From positions 1-7,822 of the forward strand of contig CAYIEX010000081.1 in the NCBI GenBank assembly GCA_964362485.1: a DNA stretch of 7,822 bases, written 5' to 3'. The DNA is from CAMAVK01 sp964362485. GTDB lineage: Archaea > Nanobdellota > Nanobdellia > Woesearchaeales > GW2011-AR9. Shown in pieces: positions 1-5,653 of this stretch. The notes under the pieces are model-generated. The model was not told the DNA's origin, did not search any database, and saw only the letters and a list, made by a program, of their open reading frames with translations. Made by a program: the position numbers and the translations under genes. Numbering within the stretch: position 1 is the stretch's first letter; every line of letters begins with the position of its first letter.

Positions 1-390
1 TAAGCATCTTTTATAAGCCCGACGACTAATCGCGCAGGTCGGACACCAATGACCCCTCAGGACAGAGGTGGGGACTGCTTTCCAGATATGCTTATTTTGG
101 CATTGCCACTCTAATTTTGTTTTATTGTTCACATAAGTACTGGATAAACAAAGACCAAACTTTGATTCAGCGAATTTTTTCATATGTGAAATATCTAATT
201 TCTGGCACCCCATACAGACCGGACACCAAGTACCCTCCCTTATACAATTTGGTTTGGCATTCCATTGATGCTTCAAATAACATTCCCAAAGTAAATGAAT
301 CTTGCTATTTTTATAAGCTTTGGAGAGACATCTTCCTCCTTTTGCAGAAGCAATTGATCTCATTTCTTTAAGAGATTTTTCTTTATCCAT
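1..390 (-). CDS. Repeated treble-clef zinc-finger protein (5' part, runs off the left edge)
   Basis: The minus strand is open from an ATG at 388-390 to the window edge, giving 130 residues with no stop. The visible protein holds two copies of a module repeating at exactly 60 residues. Each has a GGxCLS-like start (C21 and C81), a W-x-C motif, C-x3-H (C37/H41 and C97/H101), a Trp two residues after the His, and a closing G-x-WCPxC (C56/C59 and C116/C119). This CxxxH...CxxC set is a complete treble-clef or zinc-ribbon ligand set in both copies. The pattern matches a widespread uncharacterised zinc-ribbon repeat family (DUF4379-like), sometimes attached to nuclease domains; no nuclease domain lies in the visible part. 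Nucleic-acid or protein binding is a guess. It starts 33 nt after the metallophosphoesterase stop on the same strand and may be cotranscribed or use its own TATA-like element. The last visible residues could lead into a third repeat. Confidence 0.8.
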   Translation of the reverse strand, partial: MDKEKSLKEMRSIASAKGGRCLSKAYKNSKIHLLWECYLKHQWNAKPNCIREGTWCPVCMGCQKLDISHMKKFAESKFGLCLSSTYVNNKTKLEWQCQNKHIWKAVPTSVLRGHWCPTCAISRRAYKRCL

Positions 391-395
391 TTATA

Positions 396-416
396 ATATT
401 AAGTACAATATAAATT
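396..416 (-). promoter_or_regulatory. AT-rich TATA-like element before the zinc-finger gene
   Basis: On the minus strand the 33-nt gap between the metallophosphoesterase stop and the zinc-finger ATG is almost pure A/T and contains TTTATATT roughly 17-24 nt before the ATG. That spacing would give a leaderless or near-leaderless archaeal transcript. There is no Shine-Dalgarno-like sequence before this ATG. The position is weak evidence because the whole gap is AT-rich. Confidence 0.35.
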
Positions 417-423
417 ATAAACC

Positions 424-1029
424 TTACTTGAGTTCAATAACCATGCCTTCCCAGCCGGGATTCAGAAGTGTCGTCTTCCCAATTTTATCCGTCTTCCCAA
501 CAGTTTCATGAAGATGGCCAGAAATAGCCAAGCGTGGCTGTATTCTCTCAATAAATTTCCGATAATCCTTGTTACCAACATGTCGGCCTTTTCCAGTTAA
601 ATCATCAAGAGTAGTATTAAACGGTGGACCATGCGTTACAAGAATTGTCTTATGCTCTTTATATTTTCCATACCACTCACGGGCCATCGTTCGAAACTCC
701 GCATCTTGTTGCGCAAAACCCCCGCCACCATACCCAATAAAATAATAATCACCCACCTTACGGGAATTTTTATGCAGATTTATACAAAACGAATAATCAC
801 GAAGAATCACATCGAATTCACCCTGTGCTTCTTCATGATTTCCAGGAATGACATACATTTTTTTACCACATTTTGAAAACGCATTTAAAACATCGCGTAA
901 TCCACGTCCAAATGTAGAAATATCCCCACAACATACAATAAATTCAACATCAGTTTCTAACGCACGTTTCACCAGTTTCGCACGTTGTTCCTTGTCATTA
1001 TGCAAGTCCGTAAAAACAAGAAATTTCAT
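424..1029 (-). CDS. Calcineurin-like metallophosphoesterase (MPPED/YfcE-like)
   Basis: A 201-residue single-domain metallophosphoesterase, probably a cytoplasmic di-metal phosphodiesterase or phosphatase. All signature blocks are present in order: D8-x-H10 in FTDLH, GD at 35-36, GNHE at 63-66, a THGPP block with H133, and GHLH at 171-174. These supply the residues that hold the two metals. The THGPP block and the closing LLNPGW recall MPPED-type class III enzymes more than the shorter archaeal YfcE/MJ0936 phosphodiesterases. A Gly-rich stretch (YGGGG, 100-104) lies between the conserved blocks. There is no signal peptide. The substrate cannot be deduced. The gene follows the S3Ae gene by 12 nt, all pyrimidine on the coding strand, and no Shine-Dalgarno is seen, so translation may depend on the upstream gene or on a new leaderless transcript. 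ATG is the natural start because it leads directly into the first beta strand. Confidence 0.9.
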   Translation of the reverse strand: MKFLVFTDLHNDKEQRAKLVKRALETDVEFIVCCGDISTFGRGLRDVLNAFSKCGKKMYVIPGNHEEAQGEFDVILRDYSFCINLHKNSRKVGDYYFIGYGGGGFAQQDAEFRTMAREWYGKYKEHKTILVTHGPPFNTTLDDLTGKGRHVGNKDYRKFIERIQPRLAISGHLHETVGKTDKIGKTTLLNPGWEGMVIELK

Positions 1030-1041
1030 AAAAAAGAAAAA
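1030..1041 (-). terminator. Pyrimidine-only spacer (T5-C-T6), possible oligo-T termination site
   Basis: Read on the minus strand, the entire 12 nt between the S3Ae stop codon and the metallophosphoesterase ATG is TTTTTCTTTTTT. Archaeal RNA polymerase can terminate at oligo-T tracts without a hairpin, so this could partly end the highly expressed ribosomal-protein transcript. It could also simply be an AT-rich spacer within an operon. There is no supporting hairpin. Confidence 0.35.
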
Positions 1042-1701
1042 TTAAGCTTCAACTTCTTCTTCAACAGCAGCAGGTTCAGCAGCATCTTTTTCAAAAACCG
1101 CTTCAGGAGTTCCCTCACCCTGTACTTGAAGAACACGAATTGCAAGCTCTTTAATAGGATAAATCTTACTCAACTTTTTCTTAAGAGTGCTTTGCAGTCT
1201 CATGGTAACCACATTTGTTAAGAATGTTTCAAAATCATTCTTGCTCAGCTCCTCTTTAATACCCGCAGCAAGATGCTTACGAATCACAATTTGAACTGAG
1301 CGATGAGTTTTATGAAGAGTTAACGCAATGGTTTTAAGCATAATCTTTTTCCCATCCTTACTCACAAAGACCATGTAATCATCCATACGATCAGCATTCT
1401 TGCGAACCATACGCTTAACATACGATGCCGTAAGTTCATAACCCACATTTTCAGTAATGAGAGTAGACCCGCTTACTCCGCTAATAACAAAGCGAGCATA
1501 GGCATTTTGATCCTTAACATTACCAGTAAGCTCTTTAAGATTAATTTTCATTAAGCGACCAACAGCAGCAGTAGGAGTAGCTAAATACGCTTCACCAATC
1601 TCTTTTTGGCCAAATAACTTAGGAGCAGTAATTCTATACCACACTTTCTTTTGTGCTTTAATACGACTTACTTTCTTTTTATCCTTCTCATTCTTTGTCA
1701 T
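1042..1701 (-). CDS. rps3ae: 30S ribosomal protein S3Ae (eS1)
   Basis: A 219-residue small-subunit ribosomal protein, S3Ae/eS1, a family shared by archaea and eukaryotes. The N-terminus is strongly basic. It leads into a KKVWYRITAPKLFG block (about 18-31) and then the conserved IGEAYLATPTAAVGR segment (36-50), typical of the family. Central basic stretches (YVKRMVRKNADR around 94-105) and the IRKHLA region fit rRNA contact. The C-terminal tail is acidic and Ala/Glu-rich. Length is close to the usual archaeal size. It is the first gene after a clear TATA box and is followed 12 nt later by the metallophosphoesterase gene, so those two are probably cotranscribed. A GAGG lies about 13 nt before the ATG, a long spacing for a Shine-Dalgarno. 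This is the strongest lineage marker in the window. Confidence 0.96.
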   Translation of the reverse strand: MTKNEKDKKKVSRIKAQKKVWYRITAPKLFGQKEIGEAYLATPTAAVGRLMKINLKELTGNVKDQNAYARFVISGVSGSTLITENVGYELTASYVKRMVRKNADRMDDYMVFVSKDGKKIMLKTIALTLHKTHRSVQIVIRKHLAAGIKEELSKNDFETFLTNVVTMRLQSTLKKKLSKIYPIKELAIRVLQVQGEGTPEAVFEKDAAEPAAVEEEVEA

Positions 1702-1758
1702 TTTAATTAGCTATCCTCACAAGAGTAGATACCCGGTATACAAGACTAGATTTAGGGG

Positions 1759-1769
1759 TTATTTAAAAA
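1759..1769 (-). promoter_or_regulatory. rps3ae: TATA box of the S3Ae gene
   Basis: On the minus strand TTTTTAAATAA matches the archaeal TATA-box consensus well. Its centre lies about 63 nt before the S3Ae ATG. With the usual spacing, transcription would start near 1738-1740 and leave a leader of roughly 38 nt. The S3Ae gene therefore probably has its own promoter rather than reading through from the Lrp-type regulator upstream. Confidence 0.6.
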
Positions 1770-1789
1770 GATTGCGGGATTTTGGTCAA

Positions 1790-1840
1790 ATACCCCCATG
1801 TTATGAATCTGTGAATATTGAACCTACGAGGGGGGGGTAT
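1790..1840. repeat. Inverted repeat ATACCCCC/GGGGGTAT after the regulator gene
   Basis: The 8-nt arms at 1790-1797 and 1833-1840 are exact reverse complements separated by 35 nt. They lie between the Lrp-type regulator stop and the S3Ae promoter. As RNA this could form a long-loop stem at the 3' end of the regulator transcript. No strong T-tract follows, so a classic terminator is not supported. Confidence 0.4.
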
Positions 1841-1852
1841 GATCCTACGAGG
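1823..1852. repeat. Direct repeat CCTACGAGG, two copies 21 bp apart, flanking a G8 run
   Basis: Exact 9-bp copies lie at 1823-1831 and 1844-1852, with a start-to-start distance of 21 bp, about two helical turns. A run of eight G (1830-1837) begins at the end of the first copy. The second copy contains the regulator's stop codon (minus-strand TAG at 1847-1845). It may be a short tandem duplication at the gene end or a pair of protein-binding half-sites. Confidence 0.5.
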
Positions 1853-2825
1853 AATCTCGATACTTAAATACATCCAAAGGAAGATATTGTTTTTTATGGA
1901 ATGTAAAAACTCGAAAATTATCTGTATCTTCGATAACCGCATCAAACTTCTCTCGCAATTGAAGTAAAAATGCCCTAAATTGCCCCCGATCTTTCGTCTC
2001 AATATATAACAACGCATCCCATTCCCCCAGAGTTTTTACAAATTCGATAACACAGGGGTGGTATTTGCAAAATGACCGAAACTCATCATCTTGACCAATC
2101 GTCATGGAGCGAAACTGAAGTAAAACCATATTTGTTGCAACTCCCAAATCACGCAGTTGCAATACTAATCGATAGCCCCGAATAACATCCTCTTTTTCCA
2201 GTGCACGTAAATGAGTAAGAGTAGTTTTCGAGGATAAATTACTTCCTGCGGCAAGATCAACAAGCTTCCTATTTCCTTTAACAAGAGATAATAATAACGC
2301 TAAATCAAGAGTGGAAAAAATCTTCTCTTCCCGATCACCGCCAACCACTATATCAGTATTATTCTCACGCGAAACAAGATATGATCTAGGATAAATATGT
2401 TCAACAACCGTAGTTAAGATCATACGTACTCGCAAACTATCATGTTCAGCAACAAGCGCCCTCATATTCTTGTTAAACGCCGACGGATTAGCAGACGCAA
2501 ACACGGCAATCACATCATACTTACCATCACATTCTATAACGCCAATAATGCCTTCATGAGACCCAAGAGTATCCAGAACTGAACGAAACTGAGACTCACT
2601 TTGATAGTAAACTTTGAAAAAAACGTAATACGTAAAAAGCCCAAACCGAGAATAATCGATAACAGGACAGAAACTGTTCACAATTCCTTGACGGATAAAC
2701 TGCTGCACTTTATGACTAACGAGTTGTTCACTCATTTTTAATTTACGAGCAATGGAAGTATAGGAGTTTCGATAATTACAATCTAACTCGTAAATAAGAC
2801 GAAAATCTTTCTTTGTAAACGACAT
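1845..2825 (-). CDS. Tandem-duplicated Lrp/AsnC-family transcriptional regulator
   Basis: A 326-residue protein, about twice the length of an ordinary Lrp/AsnC regulator, built from two HTH plus RAM units. HTH 1 is at about 7-52 (TSIARKLKMSEQLVSHKVQQ). Alpha/beta ligand-binding RAM domain 1 is at about 63-141 and includes the IGVIECDGKYDVIAV segment. HTH 2 is at about 166-228 (LVDLAAGSNLSSKTTLTHLRALEKEDVI). RAM domain 2 is at about 230-307, with VKTLGEWDALLYIET matching the G-x-W/Y-D strand of the first unit. It acts as a DNA-binding, probably amino-acid-responsive, regulator in the cytoplasm. It is transcribed divergently from the ATP-grasp/GCS2 operon across a 118-nt gap containing a palindrome, so autoregulation and control of that operon are plausible inferences. 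No Shine-Dalgarno is obvious before the ATG; a T-rich leader precedes it. Confidence 0.85.
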   Translation of the reverse strand: MSFTKKDFRLIYELDCNYRNSYTSIARKLKMSEQLVSHKVQQFIRQGIVNSFCPVIDYSRFGLFTYYVFFKVYYQSESQFRSVLDTLGSHEGIIGVIECDGKYDVIAVFASANPSAFNKNMRALVAEHDSLRVRMILTTVVEHIYPRSYLVSRENNTDIVVGGDREEKIFSTLDLALLLSLVKGNRKLVDLAAGSNLSSKTTLTHLRALEKEDVIRGYRLVLQLRDLGVATNMVLLQFRSMTIGQDDEFRSFCKYHPCVIEFVKTLGEWDALLYIETKDRGQFRAFLLQLREKFDAVIEDTDNFRVFTFHKKQYLPLDVFKYRDSS

Positions 2826-2856
2826 TATTTGTAAAAAAGTAAAACTTATTCAAAAA

Positions 2857-2871
2857 TGTATCGAAAATACA
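2857..2871. promoter_or_regulatory. Palindrome TGTAT-N5-ATACA, candidate Lrp-type operator
   Basis: TGTATCGAAAATACA has perfect 5-bp arms around a 5-bp centre, making a 15-bp site in the divergent intergenic region. The overall length and AT-rich centre are like Lrp/AsnC-family sites. It sits just downstream of a possible minus-strand TATA-like stretch (TGATAATATT, about 2872-2881) and upstream of the plus-strand TATA box. Binding there could repress the regulator gene and affect the operon. Only one copy was noticed. The assignment is inference from position and symmetry. Confidence 0.4.
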
Positions 2872-2886
2872 AATATTATCATCAAT

Positions 2887-2899
2887 ACTTTAAAAAAAG
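2887..2899 (+). promoter_or_regulatory. TATA box of the ATP-grasp/GCS2 operon
   Basis: ACTTTAAAAAAAG at 2887-2899 resembles an archaeal TATA box. The usual 25-27 nt spacing predicts transcription starting near 2918-2922, right at the purine tract AGGGGGAGAG (2921-2930), giving a leader of about 22-26 nt before the ATG at 2944. The GGAG in this tract is about 15 nt from the ATG, longer than ideal for a Shine-Dalgarno. Confidence 0.5.
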
Positions 2900-2943
2900 A
2901 AATAGGCCACCGAGAAATTAAGGGGGAGAGATGGGACTATACT

Positions 2944-3957
2944 ATGAAACTAGAAATCGCTCTTCTCCATCAAGGAGACCCCGAAAGTCAGAATGCGGCG
3001 GCTCGTAGATCAGCTCATATAACAGACCGCATTAGTAAATCATTACTTGAAGAATACAAGGTCCATAATCTATTTGTAGATGATGAACGTAAATGGGTTG
3101 ATAAAGCGAGCTCCTTGCGGTCAAGTAAAGTACTGGTGTTTAATGCAGCCGACTTAGGTTTATACCATAATAATGCATTTGAGTCCCACATAGTTGCCAT
3201 TTTAGAAACATTAGATCTTCCCTACACAGGATCCTCAAGTAGAACATTAACAACTTCTATTGACAAATACACTACCAAGCTCGTTCTTCAAGATGCAGGT
3301 ATCCCTACACCAAAAGTATATCTCTTAAGCAACGTACCAAAAGAGATAGAGTTTCCCGTCATATTAAAACCACGAAGAGCGTATGGCAGTCGCGACATTG
3401 CACCTTCTTCTATCATTAAGAGTGGTAAACAATTAGAACAGAAAATAAATGAAATCACCAACAGCGACTCCCCTCTCAAAGAGCACATTCTTGAAGAATA
3501 CATTGAATATGCTGATCTTCCTGAAGTAACAGTAGGTTTTATTGGCAATGATACAACACGAAAAGTTCTCACTCCCCTAGGATTCACCTTCGGAGCAGGG
3601 TATGCAAACCGACCAAAAATCAGAGATTTCGAGTCTAAATTTACCGAAGGCAGCGCAACGTATGGTCAATGTGTACCTGGACCGCTCACATTGTCCCAAC
3701 CGTTACAACAACTCCTTGCGCAAAATACCAATCTTATCGCAGAGAATTTGGAAATAGCCGACTACGGCCGATTCGATTTTAGAATTAAAAAGGAGGGAAC
3801 CCTTCTTGTGCCTTATATTATTGATACCAATGCAAATCCGGACCTTAACGATGATGCTAGTCTTTTTTTAATGACCAACCATGAAGGTTCTAATTATCAG
3901 CAATTTATTAGACAAATTGTAAATGCTGCCAGGCAACGCTATGACCTCAAAAACTAA
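2944..3957 (+). CDS. ATP-grasp ligase, D-Ala-D-Ala-ligase-like
   Basis: A 337-residue ATP-grasp enzyme expected to join a carboxylate to an amine through an acylphosphate. The N-terminal Rossmann-like part (1-95) ends in AFESHIVAILETLDLPYTGSS, a D-Ala-D-Ala-ligase signature. SIDKYTTK carries K108, and FPVILKPR carries K142, the usual ATP-binding lysine. LEEYIE (183-188) is the hinge, and PEVTVG with E194 follows. The C-terminal metal site is YGRFDFR (D278) and IIDTNANPDL (D294, N296). Ligases of this family normally have Glu where D294 stands, so this is a conservative but notable change. Archaea lack bacterial murein, so D-Ala-D-Ala is an unlikely product; another dipeptide or amide is more likely. 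It is first in the operon, and its end overlaps the GCS2-type ligase by 17 nt. ATG 2944 is the only plausible start; an out-of-frame ATG at 2931 is ignored. Confidence 0.85.
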   Translation: MKLEIALLHQGDPESQNAAARRSAHITDRISKSLLEEYKVHNLFVDDERKWVDKASSLRSSKVLVFNAADLGLYHNNAFESHIVAILETLDLPYTGSSSRTLTTSIDKYTTKLVLQDAGIPTPKVYLLSNVPKEIEFPVILKPRRAYGSRDIAPSSIIKSGKQLEQKINEITNSDSPLKEHILEEYIEYADLPEVTVGFIGNDTTRKVLTPLGFTFGAGYANRPKIRDFESKFTEGSATYGQCVPGPLTLSQPLQQLLAQNTNLIAENLEIADYGRFDFRIKKEGTLLVPYIIDTNANPDLNDDASLFLMTNHEGSNYQQFIRQIVNAARQRYDLKN

Positions 3958-5140
3958 TCTTGGAATGGAACAAGAATTCTTGCTCATAGATAACCATGGT
4001 TACGTCGTAAATAATGCCGATGACATACTTAATGACAATGATAACCGTGAAATTTGTGTTGCTGAAGCAACCCACGCCCAAGTAGAAGTAAACTCATCAC
4101 CTGCAGATTCCATAACACAATTAGAGCTGGACTTACAGGCACGTTATACTGCTCTTGAAAAAGTATGTGCAAAACACCAAGTAGTACCTCTCCCTGCTAG
4201 TGAATTTGGAGCAAAAAATGCTCGTAGCCGCTCCGGTAAAGCACGCTACGACATCTACGAACTAATTTTAGGAAAAGAAAACAACGACAAAACAAATACC
4301 ATCTCAGGCATTCATATCCATTACTCCATTATTCCCGGCTTCGAAGTAGAACAATATTCGCTTCTTCAGGCATTGGACCCCCTATCCTATGCAATAAGCT
4401 CAACTTCTCCTTTTCGCTATGATGGAGTTAATAGTTTAAATTGCCATCGGGTCAATCTTGTTCGTCATGATGCCTTTAGAGACTTTCCACTCCACAGTAA
4501 GCTTCAAAATTACCCCACCAGTATGGCAGAATTAGACAGCCGGAATGATAAAAGATTCCAAGAGTGGCAGCGTGCTTCTGGCCTATCATCAAACGAGTTT
4601 TCTAAGTTCTTTACACCAGAAAATACAGGATACGCCCCTATTCGAAAACGACCTTCAATTGGCGCAACAGGAACATTTGAAGTGAGAACTTGTGACACTA
4701 CTCCCCTTGACATCGCCCTTGCCATTAGCGCACTATACAAAGGTGTATTAGAAGCAAGTATAGACCAAAGAAAAATATCCATCTCTAATAATGACACTTA
4801 TCATTTGTACCCCGCCATAAGGCTCCCCCACTTGAAAACTCTCCTATCTCTTGAACGAATGGCAATCAAGCAGGGAATGGGAGACAGCCACATCCGCTCA
4901 TATGCTCAGCAAGCATTGTTTCTTGCACGTGAGGGCCTGCCGTGTGACGAACACAAGTATCTACAACCGATTCAAGAAATGATCCAGACAGGTGAAAATC
5001 CTGCCACAAAACTCATTAAATACCTAAGAGAAAGCGATCAGTATGCACCACAACTTACTCTTCCAGCACGTGCGAAAGCCAACCTATTTATCCGATCACT
5101 GTACAAAAGGAGCCTAAACCATGACCACGAATGTTATTGA
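3941..5140 (+). CDS. GCS2-type glutamate-cysteine-ligase-like carboxylate-amine ligase
   Basis: A 399-residue member of the GCS2 group of the glutamine-synthetase-fold amidoligases (relatives: YbdK and EgtA). These enzymes form an amide, often gamma-glutamyl, using ATP. Motifs in order: GMEQEF at 8-13 (metal-binding Glu residues), HAQVEVNSSP at 45-54, SGIHIHYSI at 122-130 (the conserved His-x-His strand), and GATGTFEVRTCDTTP at 241-255, matching the family's E-x-R block. The domain appears complete, with no signal peptide or membrane segment. An in-frame ATG at 3923 would add six residues. I chose 3941 because it gives a 17-nt overlap with the upstream gene, has a weak AGG about 8 nt before it, and the extra residues precede the fold. 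Its own end overlaps the C39-like gene by 20 nt. The amine partner is unknown; cysteine is only one possibility. Confidence 0.85.
   Translation: MTSKTNLGMEQEFLLIDNHGYVVNNADDILNDNDNREICVAEATHAQVEVNSSPADSITQLELDLQARYTALEKVCAKHQVVPLPASEFGAKNARSRSGKARYDIYELILGKENNDKTNTISGIHIHYSIIPGFEVEQYSLLQALDPLSYAISSTSPFRYDGVNSLNCHRVNLVRHDAFRDFPLHSKLQNYPTSMAELDSRNDKRFQEWQRASGLSSNEFSKFFTPENTGYAPIRKRPSIGATGTFEVRTCDTTPLDIALAISALYKGVLEASIDQRKISISNNDTYHLYPAIRLPHLKTLLSLERMAIKQGMGDSHIRSYAQQALFLAREGLPCDEHKYLQPIQEMIQTGENPATKLIKYLRESDQYAPQLTLPARAKANLFIRSLYKRSLNHDHECY
5106..5112 (+). promoter_or_regulatory. Strong Shine-Dalgarno of the C39-like gene
   Basis: AAAGGAG lies inside the end of the GCS2-type gene, 8 nt before the ATG at 5121. 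It is the clearest ribosome-binding site of the operon and fixes this start despite the 20-nt gene overlap. Confidence 0.75.
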
Positions 5141-5600
5141 ATTTGTCTTAAATCCATTCAGACAAACACCCGGACTTTGCGGTGCTGCAAGCCTTAAAAT
5201 TATTCTTGAAACATTTGGTATTTCAAAAACCGAAACTGAGTTAGCAACAATGAGTGGAGCAACACCAGAAATGGGCGTGCCAGCAACGGGTATTGTAGCC
5301 GCATGTAGCTCTTTAGGATTCAAGGCTACAATTATAGATCATGCCGAATTGAGCGATATCGAACAAAATCTTCAAAACAAAAAACCCCTCATGGTCCAAT
5401 GGTGGCTCCACGATGATGGGCATTGGTCACCCGTGACAAGAATAGATTCAGAAAATATCTATTTGCAAGACCCCAACTTAGGCTCAGTACGAGCTCTCAC
5501 AAGAGAAACCTTTTATCGCAACTGGTTTGACTTTCACCGCTCCGTTATGAAAACAGAAAATCTACTTCTACGCCGCATGATTGTAATCGAACGCGCATAG
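5121..5600 (+). CDS. C39-like papain-fold peptidase-family protein
   Basis: A 159-residue stand-alone domain with the layout of the C39/papain-fold group. Q15 sits ahead of the catalytic C20 in LCGAASLK. A GV-x-A-T-G turn and a GF-x-A strand follow, then H101 in DDGHWSPVTRID and D117 in YLQDPN complete the Gln/Cys/His/Asp set. It has no signal peptide, no transporter domain and no membrane segment. It therefore differs from bacteriocin-exporter C39 domains and should work in the cytoplasm. Possible jobs are trimming, cyclising or hydrolysing an amide or peptide made by the two ligases. The start is firm: ATG 5121 has AAAGGAG (5106-5112) 8 nt upstream and overlaps the end of the GCS2-type gene by 20 nt, indicating coupled expression. 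The exact reaction cannot be read from sequence. Confidence 0.82.
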   Translation: MTTNVIEFVLNPFRQTPGLCGAASLKIILETFGISKTETELATMSGATPEMGVPATGIVAACSSLGFKATIIDHAELSDIEQNLQNKKPLMVQWWLHDDGHWSPVTRIDSENIYLQDPNLGSVRALTRETFYRNWFDFHRSVMKTENLLLRRMIVIERA

Positions 5601-5607
5601 ACCATAA

Positions 5608-5618
5608 ACTTATAAAGC
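5608..5618 (+). promoter_or_regulatory. TATA box before the amidotransferase gene
   Basis: AACTTATAAAG lies 8-18 nt after the C39-like stop and about 40 nt before the amidotransferase ATG. A start near 5638-5641 would give a leader of only about 13-16 nt. This suggests that the fourth gene can be transcribed separately from the first three. Confidence 0.5.
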
Positions 5619-5653
5619 GGTTTTGGTATAATGACCTCTTTTGATGTGAAACC

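Noticed and set aside
117..511. Plus-strand reading frames at 117-371 and 320-511
   Set aside because: They are antisense to the zinc-finger and metallophosphoesterase genes, whose minus-strand motifs are clear. Their own sequences show no recognisable domain.
2931..3008. 25-codon reading frame from ATG 2931 overlapping the start of the ATP-grasp gene
   Set aside because: It is out of frame, directly touches the purine tract with no room for a Shine-Dalgarno spacer, and ends quickly inside a well-supported gene.
3015..3587. Minus-strand frames inside the ATP-grasp gene
   Set aside because: They are shadows of the coding frame with low-complexity, motif-free translations.
3923..3940. ATG 3923 as the start of the GCS2-type gene
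   Set aside because: Possible, but it has no Shine-Dalgarno and adds six residues that do not look like part of the fold. 3941 is slightly better supported.
2944..3957. Assigning the ATP-grasp gene as true D-alanine-D-alanine ligase (ddl)
   Set aside because: The fold fits, but archaea lack the murein pathway, the metal-site Glu is Asp, and the neighbours point to another amide product.
5627..5633. TATAAT resembling a bacterial -10 box before the amidotransferase gene
   Set aside because: The window is archaeal by its S3Ae gene. No fitting -35 element was seen, and an archaeal TATA-like sequence lies at a suitable distance upstream.
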